This document shows, in pieces, positions 1 to 10,761 of a DNA stretch of 64,000 bases. Origin of the DNA: Nepenthes gracilis (Eukaryota; Streptophyta; Magnoliopsida; Caryophyllales; Nepenthaceae); the NCBI GenBank assembly GCA_033239525.1, contig BSYO01000014.1, positions 10,896,021 through 10,960,020 on the forward strand, written 5' to 3'. Position 1 is the first letter of the stretch. Each line of letters opens with the position of its first letter. The notes under the pieces were generated by a model that was not told the origin of the DNA, searched no databases, and saw nothing but the letters and a program-made list of their open reading frames with translations. Position numbers and translations under genes: made by a program.

Positions 1-624
1 CATTGAGGGGATGTTAAAAATATTATTTTTCATATTTGTTTAGTTTATTCCCAAGTATGATTAGATTATATTGAGATATCTACGATTATATTAAAGTTAT
101 TTGAAAAATAATTCATTACCCGTGACAGCCAAACAATCAAAAAATAAAAGAACCAGATCAGATGATCTCAACATTCAAATGAAGTATACATACAAGTTCA
201 AGTTCAGATTGTAAATTTTAAATTTTAAATGTTTAATGTGTGAATCAGTTGATTGCTATCTCTTTTTTTATCTGATTGACATTTTAAATTATTTGTTGAT
301 CAAACCCTCAATGTTACTTGGCAGCCATTGAGCTGTGTAAATTATTTTTATCTGATAATTAGATTGTAAACTCTAATGAGTGTTTTGGGCAAAGTATCAG
401 GATCTTGACAGCCTCGACTTCCATCTAGGACTAACATTGTGAGGCTGAGCAGCGAGAACCAAAGTGTTAATTAAAGTATCAGCATGAAGAAGTCACATTC
501 AAGTTCTCAACAACCGGGACATGAAAGCTGTGCTGGTTTTCTAGAGCATGATTTGCTGAAAATGGTTGAAAGCTGCTCCTGCTAGTTTTCTGGAGTATAA
601 TTTGCTAAAAATGGCTGAAAGCTG
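1..624. other. AT-rich DNA without a recognisable gene
   Basis: No ORF of convincing composition is present on either strand. The sequence is AT-rich up to about 360 and more balanced afterwards. Homology to the Tat2 polymerase region begins at about 625, so this is where the truncated element Tat1 starts. I cannot tell whether 360-624 is flanking DNA or a diverged part of another element. Confidence 0.5.
527..620. repeat. Two-copy tandem duplication, about 45-49 bp per unit
   Basis: Two imperfect direct copies adjoin: 527-571 and 572-620. Both begin GCTG, run through a GTTTTCT(A/G)GAG core and ATTTGCT(G/A)AAAATGG, and end GAAA. The block ends directly at the left limit of recognisable Tat1 sequence, so it may belong to the truncation event. 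Confidence 0.6.
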
Positions 625-2290
625 TTGTTGTTGGTTCTTGTCTCTACGCCGGTCAATATCTTGCTCATATAGTAGACCGGCCACTAAAAGTCAGAATCCT
701 GGTGTATGAGGATAAAATTAAGAGCCACTTCTAATACTGCCAGATAGAGGTAGGGGTCTTCTCCATCTTTATGTGACGTCAACAACAGTGGATCGGCCAA
801 GTACTACTTCTACTCGTCGAAAGCTACCTGGCACTCTGTAGTTCACTGAAATCCGTTTGCTTTTGTCCCCCTATAGCCTTAAAGAAAGGCTGATACTTGT
901 CCCCCGATTTAGCTAAAAAGCGGGATAAGACTGCCAGTCATCCGGTTATCTTCTGAACATCTTTGATGCTCTGTGGTGGAGTCATTTTCATGAGGGCATT
1001 AATCTTCTCCAAGTTTGCCTCGATCCCTCATTAAGAGACGATGAAATCCAAGAACTTCCCTGAAGATACCCCGAATACGCACTTGGAAGGATTCAACTTC
1101 ATTTAATATGCATGAAATGCCTCAAAGGACTCAACCAGGTTGCAAATATGGTCGCGGTGGTCTTACTTTTGATGAGTATGTCATTAACATACACCTCCAT
1201 ATTACAGCTGATCTACTTTTCGAACACCTTGTTCACGAGCCGGTAAGTGGCACCTACGTTTTTAGACCAAATGGCATCACCTTATAGTAGTAAGTGCCTT
1301 GGTCCATCATGAATGCGGTGTGCTCCTCATCCTCTAGGCTCATTCGGGTCTGGTGATAACCTGAGCACGTATTCATGAAGTTTAGTAGCTTGTGTCCAAA
1401 TGTCGAGTCTACCAGTCGGTCAATCTTGGGTAAAGAGAAGCTGTCTTTTAGGCAAGCTTTAATTAACGTCAGTAAAATCGATACACATTTGTCATTTTTT
1501 GTTACTTTTCTTTATCATGCGACATTGAAGAGTCAATCCGGGTACTGGACTTCTCTGATAAAACAGGCATCCAGTAACTTCTTTACCTCCTCCCAGAAGG
1601 CAAATAGTTTTTTCACAGAGTGGTTTCTCTACTTCTACCAGATGGGCTTGCGGTCGAGATCAAAGCCCAACTTGTAGACCATTACTCTGGTCAGAATCTC
1701 AGGCATGTCAGCAGAAATCCACACGAAGACGTCAATGTTCAGTCGTAAGAACGCTATCAGCTCGTCATATAGTATCCCAGTGAGTGAGCCCCAAATCTAC
1801 ACGCACCTCTCCAGGTCCTTCGGATTTAGTGGAATTAGATCAGTTGCCTTACCAAACTACATTTACTGCAGAGTTGCTTCGTCTCGATGGCCAAGCTCTC
1901 CTGCCATCTATGTGCTGCCATTTGGTGCGATTTGGGACATATAACATGTTCGTCCAGTGACTTGATCACCAGCATTTCACCTATACCATATACTATTGGG
2001 AGTTTTATCTTGAGATGTGGCATTAAGGTGATTGCTCTGAACGCTGTTAGGCACAGTGACCTAATTTAGCATTGTACATGGAAGACAAGTCAACGATCAA
2101 GAAGGTGAGTGTATGGCTAGCTATTCTTGGGTACGTACCCAGGGTGACCTTCAACTGGATCGTGTTTTGGATGGCCACTGGTTCGTTGTCAAGGTCATAA
2201 AGCAGGCCTTCAATAGATTTTAACTGACTCTTTTTTAAACAATGTTTAAAAAATGTATCAAGATAAAGCAAATATTAAAAACTTTTATTA
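625..2290 (-). pseudogene. Tat1 pol remnant: protease and reverse transcriptase
   Basis: The protease part is at 1835-2290. It reads LYLDTFF, then NEPVAIQNTIQLKVTLGTYP and SSMYNAKLG, the arrangement of Tat-lineage proteases, and the FIDN that replaces the usual D-[ST]-G active site lies just before it. RT follows to the left. The catalytic box near 1170-1200 reads YVND where functional RTs have YVDD or YIDD, so the first aspartate of the pair is lost. Several stops and frame changes lie between about 640 and 1800. The Tat2 copy keeps YIDD at the same place. The element cannot encode its own polymerase. Confidence 0.8.
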
Positions 2291-2436
2291 TCAATAAAGA
2301 CTCGTTTCAGTTGGTAATCAACGCTACAGTCCGAAACAAGCACGAATAAAACAAAGGGATCTGTATCAAGGGAGATTACATATTCCATGTTATTATCACT
2401 AAAGTTAATAACATTGTCTTCTATGCATTACTTCTT

Positions 2437-4074
2437 CTACCCAGTCTGCTGCTCCTTGCGATCCATTGGAGTCTTGACGGGTTGAGTTGTGATCATATTG
2501 ACTACTCCAACCGCGACCCGATTCCATGGCTGGGAAGGCTCTAATCCATCCTTGCCTAAGGTGCGAGAGCTCTGCCCAGGGTTTCTGAAGAACCTGGTGA
2601 GATGGCCCCTCCGGATCAACTCATCGATCTCCCACTGAAGCGTCTTACAATCTTCCGAGGAGTGTCTGAAAAATCGATGAAAATCGCAGTACTTAGCTGG
2701 ATTTCTCCCTCTGCTTTCTTAAATAGTTTGGGCCACTAAAGAAACTTCTCCACACGGATCTGTATGAGGATGTTGGAGAGTGTGTCGATTGGGGGCGTCA
2801 GGTTTATCAGCCCATAATCCCTTCGCTCTGGTACTCCGGTTCTATGCTACTTCTGCGGGAGTGGTCTCTGCCGTTGTGCTTCTTTTTTTCTTTGGCCAGG
2901 AAAGAGCGAGATTGTTTGGTTCTCTCGGGACGCTTAGCCTTGTTAGCTTCTTCGACCGCTGCATAAGCGTTAATGATAGATTCTACTTTTCGGAAGGTCT
3001 GTAGATTCTTATACCCCAAATGCCTGAAGAAGTCCCCGTATGTCAATGCAGAGATAAAACTGCCAAGTTTCATCTCCTCAGTGAGCCTGGGGAACTTCCT
3101 GGCTTCCGCCATGAAGCGATCTAGAAACTTCCATGGGTTTTCTCCCTACTTCTGCTTGATATGGGAGAGATGTCATGGCTACTTCTCTTTCATACAGCTT
3201 GATGCGCATTGCGCCAGAAAGAGGTCGGTGAGCTCTCAAAATCTCCGGATCGACTCCAATGGAAGCCGGTGGAACCAGTTGTGGGCATCTCCCTTCAACG
3301 TAAGAGGGAAGCAATGGCACATCGCTCCGTCCTCCAACCCCTGGAGAGTTAGATGGGTGCAAAAATAATCTAAGTGATCCATGGGATCATCACTCCCGTC
3401 GTAAGAGTTGGCATCTTGAACTTCGCTAGCATGGGACGATTCAAGATCTCTGCTGTGAAGCGAGATCTGTCAAGATCTATAGCATGTTCGTCATCCTTGA
3501 ACATGCAGTTCCAGATCTTATCCACCCTTGAATTTGCTCGGGGTGATGTTGGCAGATCTTTTGGAGTTGAGGTAGGTTTTTAACTCCGTTCTTTCTTTAG
3601 GTGGGCGTATAGCCGACCGACTACTACCACTAGTGGATCTGACGATCCAGGAGGCCCCTCCTGAGCCTGGGGCCTAGTCTCCGCCCAAGAGTATTGGAAA
3701 TTCCTTCGTTCTATACTCTCCTCCGGAGTCCTGCTGCCCAAACGTTCTTCAAGCCTTGGATGGCTTTGAATGTGTGAGGCTTCAGGAGCCTCAGTGTTGC
3801 CCAGCCTTCTAGTCTTCTTAGTCAGTTTCTTCTTCTTCTTGCCCTCTCTCTTAGAGGCCGGATCAAGGACCGTTGGGAGTGGAGCCCCTTGCTGTACATT
3901 CTCTTGGTGGGCACAGAGCATCATGAGCATTTGAATCATGTTGCTCATTTGCTCCACCAAGTTCTAGAAGAACGGTGTGGGCACCCCATTGACCAGGTTA
4001 CCAGCTGTGTATTCATTGTCAGGTGTGGCCGCATCTCTAGTGGGTTTGCTAGCTTGCGCCCCAGTATTCACCAT
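2437..4074 (-). pseudogene. Tat1 gag remnant
   Basis: Capsid/nucleocapsid precursor of a Tat-type element. The start is set by homology with Tat2 and Tat3: the ATG at 4074 gives MVNTGAQASKPTRD, against MVNTRAQTSAPARD in Tat2. An in-frame stop follows at about codon 39. Segments continue at 3580-3960 (K-rich with KREGKKKKKLTKKTRR), 3078-3362 and 2807-3112 in different frames, so at least two frameshifts are present. Near 2640-2705 a nucleocapsid-like motif reads YCDFHRFFRHSSEDC, followed by ELIRRGHL, as expected at the gag C-terminus. Not functional. Confidence 0.8.
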
Positions 4075-4144
4075 TCTGATGGATAAAATTGACTTTGAAA
4101 AATAAAACTAAGAGAGGTTGTGGAGAAAAGTGGTTGGGTTTTTG

Positions 4145-4168
4145 TAAGCTTCCCACAAACAGTGCTAA
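4145..4168 (-). other. Tat1 primer-binding-site region
   Basis: On the minus strand the bases just inside the 5' LTR read TTAGCACTGTTTGTGGGAAG. Tat2 has TTGGCGCCGTCTGTGAGAA in the same place. This is a mutated tRNA primer site directly next to the LTR edge. Confidence 0.6.
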
Positions 4169-5109
4169 TGATGCGTCATGAATCTAAGTTTTGAGCAGAT
4201 TTGGGTCAAATCATTCGTCTGAGTCTGACTTTATCCACTAAGTCTACACGCCACAACTGCGAATAAGAGGTCAAGTGATAGCAGGAGGTTATCCCATCGA
4301 AAACACTCTAACGCTCAAGTCAATAAATGACTTTCGAATCAAGAAGGTGAAAGTAAATTGATACAATGAAATGCAGAAAGTGTTTGTAATGGGGAGTGCA
4401 CTTGTTAGCTGAGAGGTTTGGCTCGTGAGGAGCGAAATCTCAAAGTATTGTATTAGCTGGGAATATAGTAGCAAAGAGAAAAAGTGAGAGAGTGTAAGAA
4501 CACTGGAAGTAAAAGCTTTGCAGTAGAAGGCTTTTGCCAGTAAATGAGAGCGTGCCTTGAAGTGAGGACTCCATGGCCTTTTATAGTTGATGTGCTGGGT
4601 TACCTTCATTATATAAAAGGGTTTGATTCCTGCGCTCTATTGGGATTGTTACCTTTTCTGGCGGTGAGCCTTTATGGCAGTAACGGTCGTTTGGATTGAT
4701 TGCTTTCCTTCTACATTCTATAACCATTAGGGTTTACTACAAATAAGAAGAGGATTCTAGTGCTTTCCTTCAGGGATGTGCGTTGATCTTAGAAGTAACC
4801 ATTACAATGGAGATTGCCTTCTGTGGATGGTGCAAAATTAGGGAAGAAAACCGTTGGGACTTGAAGACGAACACGTGAACCAATGAGACGCGTAAGTCCT
4901 GGTCTTAGCTGGTTTTCTGGCCAGACTTCCAGTCAACGAAAGCGTTAACCGTCTTAGGACCAAGTGGGCCGTCCTACTCCTAGGATTTTATTGGCTCATT
5001 AACCTTTTGTCCTATCAACTGCTGGCGTTAACCGTCGATGCGTAAAAGGGCCATTATGGATCTAAATTATTCCTCCTTATTGGGCCAACTCATTACTGAG
5101 ATATCCTCA
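4169..5109 (-). repeat. Tat1 5' LTR
   Basis: About 941 bp. On the plus strand it begins TGATGCGTCATGAATC, the same start as the Tat2 LTRs. It aligns along its length with 29180-30190 (shared ACACGCCACAACT, GGAGTGCAC and similar blocks). The right edge, ATATCCTCA at 5109, is placed by alignment to the Tat2 edge and is less certain. The minus-strand TATA box at 4577-4586 is inside it. Confidence 0.7.
4577..4586 (-). promoter_or_regulatory. TATA box in the Tat1 LTR
   Basis: The minus strand reads CTATAAAAGG. The same box sits at the equivalent position in the Tat2 left LTR (9382-9392), which supports it as the core promoter of the Tat LTR family. Transcription would run leftwards into gag. Confidence 0.55.
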
Positions 5110-7553
5110 ATATGTATTTGGTTGGGAGGGTAAATGGGATACTATTGCAAGATCCCTTTCCCAATGGGGGTGTCATCAGGAATCCCTCACACATCAAAGA
5201 TTCTATCTTTTTGTGGTTTTTTAGAAGTGATTTTCTTACCTTTTGACCCTTTATTAAAAGTGGATGTTTTGTAGTAAGAGAACACAACCTGATACAATAA
5301 GTCTTTGAATTTGTCTTTGTGGGACTTGAGCATTCTAAACATGTACTGAAACTGTGTAGTTATCGTCCCAATATTTGGGACAATCAGAGAATGTGTGCTT
5401 ATTTGGTTGTCGTTGTTTGAAAAGACACCATGAAAAGATACATCCCTTGGTGATTAACTTGATCGGTTGTGCACTTTGGTGTTTACCATGGCTAGCAGTT
5501 GGTGGATCTTTGTGAGTTTGTTTTTATTTTTGAGAGAACAAGTTTATTAACCATTTTTTATAGATAGCACCAGTGATACATACCTAAAATCTAGATTCGA
5601 TTAGAGGTTCTCGAATCAAACTTCAAGCCTTCAACCCAGATCTTCACACCACAAGTTTAACAAAAGCATCAAAGAAATAGGGACTCGTTTCGTAAGTTAT
5701 CATTCGATATTCATATCAATTTTGGATATATAACAAGCATGGTAGGAGGGCGGGAGAGAGAAAAGAAGAAAGAGAGAGAGAGAGAATGGATGATAAAACT
5801 CCAAATTGTATATTCTTTTATGAGAGATGCTTTCCTCCCTCTTTTGCTCTAGAATCTGATTAGACTTAATTCTGACCCCCATTCTAAGATGAAGAGGGTT
5901 GATATTTATAGCAATTTATACCCTAGAAACAGTCCTCCTCTTGAATGATTTTTCCCCTATGACATAAGTAACAGATTAGTTACTATCCATTTAAGCCAAC
6001 AACCATACCGCATGCCCCAGAACTTATGGGGATGTTGGATCGTGACTAATAGCTATGAAGTTGCAGCTATATGGAGGGCAGACTGTCGATTAGTTGGCGT
6101 GTAAGGGTGGTGGCATGGTTGACTGGGTTTGTTTCTTGATATTGGACCCGGGTTCAAATCAACATTGCGTCTCCACCTAATAAAAGGTTGCCTAATTCCT
6201 TATTACAGTTAAAAACCATGAGCTATACTCTATTAGCCCGTCTCGAGAACCCCGGCTTGCCTAGATCCTCTCCCTCTTCTAAGACATGTCTACTAGGTCG
6301 CTCTTGTTTTGTATTTCAATCAGTCCCAACACGTTGGAGTGTATTGGTTGTCTACTTGTTTTGAGCTTGAATTGCTTGCATTGTATGTTCACAAAGGAAC
6401 TGAATTTTTGAAAGTGATTTCAGACAGAATGAATATAAAATTAACATTGCCATGTTACAAATACTAATGTTTATAGAAAATAATGATCTCTAATAATGCA
6501 TTAAAATTGAAGCGGTTACGAATTGGGTAGACATGATAATTTAATCTGTGTTAGTCATGAGGATTCGTATATGAAATTGCAAGATGGAGGCCACCACACG
6601 AAAGCCTGGTTTTAAGATTTTTTGGGGCAAGGGAAAGATTTACTTAGTCCTTTACTTCAAAATTAATATACAATGAGGTTGTAAATAGCCATGGTGTAGG
6701 GTCCATGAAACTTTAAGATTTGTTTCTGTCAAGATCTATTATATCTTTTTTGTGTTTGCTTTTTGATTTAAAAAGAAGGAATCTCCTAATTTTTTAAGTT
6801 CAGTGATCTTAAGATGATAACTTTTAGTTAATTTTGAAAGTATTTTTAATGATATAATATCATGTTTGTTTATTTAATTAATATATTTATATAAAAATAA
6901 ATTAATAAATAAATATAATATTAAGATAAAATTACTCCTCAAAATTAATCAAATTAATTAGTGGCTATCTATCACTATCCCGTACTTAAAATACAACCGC
7001 ATAATTAATTTGGAGTTCTCTTTTTAAATAAATATACATATCAGAAGAAGTAATTAGTAATTTCTTTTCATTCCAAAAGAGCTTTTATTATATTTTCATT
7101 CTAGATGAACCTTGACATAATTTTACTTTTATTTTATTACAGTATAAAATTTATAAATTTAAATCATATTCATATATTATAGGAGAAATAATATAGTACA
7201 TCTAAATTCCTTGAATTTTACAAAGAAAACCTCGTAGCCTTTTTTTTCTTAGTAACTTTAGAAACAAATAAGTTGATTCACCTTCAATGCAAGTCATCTT
7301 CTGCAACCATCAAGACATGGAAGATAAGTGATAACAAATGAATGCCAGAATTATTATTTTGAAATTTAAAGTACTAATAACCAGTGAATAATAAAAAAAT
7401 TCAAATTCACAATAATATAAATCTTCAGAAGTAAACACCTGTCTTAAGAATTCATTTTCATGGAAATCAAAACCCACCAAATCCTGATTCTCCAGAGCTG
7501 ATTACAGGTGGTCGTTTAATCCCACCAAAATAAAGAAAAAAAAAAAAAAATCC
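5110..7553. other. Intergenic DNA downstream of the RIQ-like gene
   Basis: AT-rich, especially 6780-7450. I see no protein-coding potential. It holds a GA-rich stretch at 5770-5786 and the SINE-like candidate listed separately. The last part, up to the stop codon at 7554, must contain the 3' UTR and poly(A) site of the minus-strand gene. An A-run at 7536-7550 lies just beyond the stop. Confidence 0.6.
6095..6260 (+). repeat. tRNA-derived SINE-like candidate
   Basis: A perfect Pol III B-box-type sequence, GGTTCAAATC, lies at 6151-6160. About 30-40 bp upstream is an A-box-like TGGCATGGTTGACTGGG (6111-6127). That spacing is normal for tRNA genes and tRNA-derived SINEs. No cloverleaf can be folded around it by eye and both ends are undefined. 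A chance match, or a fragment of a longer element, remains possible. Confidence 0.3.
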
Positions 7554-8081
7554 TTAGCCGAAGCACTGATCTCCGGGGAGAGGCCCAGGAATTGATCCTT
7601 TATCAAAAAACTGCAACCCAAAGACGACGACAATGGCGAGCAAGGACAAGTAAGACAGTCCTTCAACGGCGCCCAACAACCCTAACGGTCCGCTGGGCAG
7701 ACCAGACCCGGTCTTCGCCTTCGTGTACAGCGACCAACCCACAATACCCACCACCACCAGGTAGCTGACCCCCTCCACTGCACCGATGGACCCTCCAGGC
7801 CCCGGCGGCAGCCCGCAGCCGGTGGTTTTCAGGGTGTACAGAGACCATCCGATCACCAGAGGGGAGACTAGGCCACCGGCAATGGCTAGCTTCTGCGCCG
7901 CGGCGTTCCCGGCGTCGTCCCTGGATTTTGCCATGGAAAGCAGCCTTAGCTGTGAATATCGTGGCGTGTTTCTTTTGAAGCGGAGTAAATGGTGGTTTGT
8001 GGAGGAGTTATGGTGGTTGAGGGAGGTCAGAAAGGTGGGTGGCGGAAGAGGGTAGGAGAAGAGCGTTCTGGTGGCCGCCAT
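7554..8081 (-). CDS. Chloroplast membrane protein, RIQ-like (DUF1118 type)
   Basis: Uninterrupted 175-codon single-exon gene; the start context CACATGGCGGCC is good for plants. Residues 1 to about 50 are rich in S, T, H, N, R and P and nearly free of acidic residues, as expected of a chloroplast transit peptide. Three hydrophobic segments follow at about 66-84, 103-121 and 139-159. Two near-identical 31-residue repeats (78-108 and 115-145) share GWSLYT-x(3)-TG-x-GLP-x-GP and GAVEG-x-SYL, and a degenerate third half ends the protein (FDKGSIPGPLPG). This pattern fits my memory of DUF1118 proteins such as Arabidopsis RIQ1/RIQ2, thylakoid proteins that affect grana stacking and LHCII organisation. 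That family call is recall, not a search. GC is clearly higher than in the flanks, as in a maintained gene. It is the only intact host gene in the window. Confidence 0.8.
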   Translation of the reverse strand: MAATRTLFSYPLPPPTFLTSLNHHNSSTNHHLLRFKRNTPRYSQLRLLSMAKSRDDAGNAAAQKLAIAGGLVSPLVIGWSLYTLKTTGCGLPPGPGGSIGAVEGVSYLVVVGIVGWSLYTKAKTGSGLPSGPLGLLGAVEGLSYLSLLAIVVVFGLQFFDKGSIPGPLPGDQCFG

Positions 8082-8916
8082 GTGAGGATCGGAAGGATTA
8101 ATTAGCTTTGAATTGTTGTAAACTGGCTTTCAGGCGGTGGATACGAGGGGAGACTGAAGGTCGGAAGCTCAACCTTATCCACACATGAGGGATCGTTTGA
8201 TGTGTCCAGCTTATTAATTCAACGGCTCACGTATATTTTTTCAAAGATAACAAAAAATATAATAATAGTTATTTTTTATAATATTCGTTATTTGATATCT
8301 TAATATTTAAAAAACTTTTTAAAAATTTATTTATAGATTTTAGAAATTTTAATTATGGTTAAAAATTCAACAATCTCTCTAGTTTTTACTCAATAATGAT
8401 TCGTCCTATTTTTAAATTTTTTAAATAAAAAAAGATATTAAAAAAACCATATTTGGAATGAAGATGCTACTTTCACCCCATTTGGACCTAGTATTATTTA
8501 TAAAATTAATAAAATAAAAGTAGTCTATATTAACTCTGAATCCATGCATCCCTAGATCAAATAAAAAATCAAAAGCTCCCATTGTTAAATCATTTAAAAG
8601 AATTATCCATAAATTATTGAGATGTTATTAATAACATAATTTTAGTCTATTGCAATCAAATTTCCTAAATTAAATAATAAAAATTTTACTACATGGTCAA
8701 AGAGGTTGCAATGATTTAGCCAAGGAAAACATAAAAGTTAACTTGGTAAACAAAAGGGACTCCAACAAAGAGGAACACAATCTTTTAATGGGGTGTTTAT
8801 ATTTTTAAAAGAAAAAATGATTTAATTATTTTTAATTATAATTATTTGATTATATTAGATGGCTGAGATTTTTCTTTATCAAAAAAAAAAATTTAAAGAA
8901 AGTAATATAATTATTT
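8082..8916. other. Promoter-side intergenic DNA of the RIQ-like gene
   Basis: About 835 bp, strongly AT-rich from 8230 on, with no ORF. It holds the 5' UTR and proximal promoter of the minus-strand gene and ends at the AATTA target-site duplication of Tat2. Confidence 0.6.
8174..8180 (-). promoter_or_regulatory. I-box-like element upstream of the RIQ-like gene
   Basis: The minus strand reads GGATAAG, ending about 93 bp before the ATG. GATAAG I-boxes are common in light-regulated plant promoters, which would suit a photosynthetic thylakoid protein. A 6-bp motif can occur by chance. Confidence 0.3.
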
Positions 8917-8921
8917 AATTA

Positions 8922-9933
8922 TGATGCGTCCTAAATCTAAGTTTGAACAGATTCGGGTCAGATAGTCTGTTAAATTTCGGTCTCCGTTTACTAAATTTTG
9001 GATCCTACACACCACAACTTCAAATAATAGGTCAAGTGACGGCGGGATATAATCCCACCGAAAATGCTCCAATACTCAAATCAGTAATCAATCTTCTGAA
9101 AATAAGAAGATAGATGCAAAAGATACAGTATGAATGCTGATTGGTGTTTGCGGATAGGGGAGTGCACTGATAGAGAGTGTGGCTTTGTTGTTGCTCGTGA
9201 TAAGCAGCTTCTCTAAGTATTAAGTTTGCAAGAAACTACTAGTAGATAGAGAGAGAAAGCGTAGGGTGCTCGAGACAGTTGGAGAGCTTCTAAAAGCTTA
9301 AGTATGCTTGAGGGCATTTAGAGGGAGGGAGAAGGCATTTAGAGGTTGATTCCAAGCGTGCCTTTGGAGGGAGTTTCCAAACCCTTTTATAGCCATGGCC
9401 ACTTGGCTGCCTTCCTTATGCAGCAGGCTGGATGCCCGCGCTCTATTGGGGGTCGTTACCTTTCTGGCGTAGGCATGATCATCGTCTATGACGATAACAA
9501 TCAAAGAGACTGATCTCTTTCCTTTTATATTTTATAACCGTTAGGGTTTTTAACAGACCGTGCCTGGATTCTGGCGCCTTCCTCCTAAGATGTGCTTTGA
9601 TCCTGGAGGTCACCATTACAATGAAACTTTCCTTCTTTGGAGAAGTGGAAAATTAGGACAGACGACCATTGTGACTTGAAAACGGATGTGTGGGCTAATC
9701 TGGACAAGGGCCGTGTTCATCCTGGGTCGTACCCGGCCTACGTTCTCCTTCTCCGTTCAATGGCACTGTTGACCGTCCTGGGCTTAGAGGGGCCTTGGCA
9801 GATCTTGGGCCACTGCCAGCCCATTTGCTTCTTGTCTGGTAAACAGTAGCGTTGACTGTCCAAGCAGGAATGAGCCACTGAAGATTTGGGCCACTTCCTT
9901 TTTTAAGCGAACCTACTACTGGCGTCCCCATCA
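8922..9933 (-). repeat. Tat2 3' LTR (left)
   Basis: TG...CA termini, 1012 bp, flanked on the left by TSD AATTA. On the right the plus strand continues CTAATCCACCA, a decayed form of the pyrimidine run seen beside the Tat3 LTR (CTACCCCCCCA at 40545). The LTR keeps a clean TATA box (9382-9392). Its transcription direction is leftwards, towards the RIQ-like gene about 840 bp away. Confidence 0.92.
9382..9392 (-). promoter_or_regulatory. TATA box of the Tat2 3' LTR
   Basis: The minus strand reads CTATAAAAGGG. The right LTR has CTATGAAAGGG at the matching place (around 29645-29655), so only this 3' copy keeps the consensus. A transcript from here would run out of the element towards 8921 and the RIQ-like gene. 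Confidence 0.55.
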
Positions 9934-10099
9934 CTAATCCACCATGCTGGTGCCCGAGGACTCAGACATCCAGCATGTTTATGATACGACACGTCTGGCT
10001 GCATAACCTAAGACAGTCTAATGAAAAAATTAGCAGTGGCTCTTGGTCTGTTGACCGTGTTGCATGTCCGTTGACCGTAGCGCCAAGATCTGGAGAATA

Positions 10100-10570
10100 A
10101 AGTTGGAGGAAACGTTAACCGCATTCATTGACCGTCCTAGTCTGAATCCAAAGAACTGAGCCGGATGGGGAGCATTAACCAGATTTGTTCACCATCCCAA
10201 TGTCAATCAGGAGAACTCACAGAAGAGAACATTGAACGGATTCGCTGACTGTCCCGATCTGAATCCAAAGAACTTGTTGAAGAGAGCGTTGACCGGATTC
10301 GTTGACCATCCTAATTGAATCCGGAGAACTTGGTGAAAAGAACGTTGATCTGATTCATTGACCATCCCAATCTGAATTTGGGAAACTTGCTGAAGAGAGC
10401 ATCGACCAGATTCGTCGGCCGTCCCAATTTGAAGCCGGGGAACTTGCTAAAGGGAGCGTTAACCAGATTCATTGACCGTCCCAATTTGAATCTGAGGAAC
10501 CTGCTGAAAAGAGTGTTGACCGGACTCATTGACCGTCCCAGTCTGAATCCAAAAAACTTGCGTGGATTGA
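10100..10570. repeat. 57-bp minisatellite in the Tat2 3' region
   Basis: About eight imperfect units of roughly 57 bp. Each carries a GAACTTGCTGAAGAG-like block, a GCGTTGACC-like block and an ATTGACCGTCCCAATCTGAA-like block. Because 57 is divisible by three, open frames run through it on both strands (10311-10529 minus, 10378-10644 plus) and give false 19-residue repeat proteins. The units are dense in TTGACC, the W-box core. A shorter version lies in the duplicated segment at 17995-18150. Confidence 0.85.
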
Positions 10571-10761
10571 AACAACGCGCTTGTTATGCCGTAAGACTAC
10601 CAGATGAAAAGGTTTCCACGTGTCATCATATAGTGAATTTGTGATCCTGGTAATTGATTTGCCAGAAGATCTGATTCAACTGCGATCCTTTTTGGAACCG
10701 ACACGTGTCCGTCATGATGGCACACCTTTTTGATGCACTACCTTACTCCAACGGCTGCGTG

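Larger units (their letters stand above)
625..5109 (-). mobile_element. Tat1: 3'-truncated Ty3/gypsy Tat-type retrotransposon
   Basis: The element reads right to left: LTR (4169-5109), primer-site region, gag, protease, reverse transcriptase. It is colinear with the RT-to-LTR part of the full-length Tat2 element (about 25700-30190), so the two belong to related families. RNase H, integrase, the antisense ORF and the 3' LTR are absent because homology stops at about 625. No target-site duplication can be tested. Stops and frameshifts occur throughout. Confidence 0.85.

Noticed and set aside
6111..6160. A genuine tRNA gene
   Set aside because: The B box is present, but no acceptor or anticodon stem can be paired around it.
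7786..8055. 89-aa plus-strand ORF over the RIQ-like gene
   Set aside because: Antisense shadow; the minus-strand frame has the transit peptide, membrane segments and repeats.
10311..10529. 72-aa minus-strand protein with 19-residue repeats
   Set aside because: Artefact of the 57-bp minisatellite, which is open on both strands.
10100..10570. CRISPR-like array
   Set aside because: The units are contiguous imperfect tandem repeats without unique spacers, inside a plant retrotransposon.
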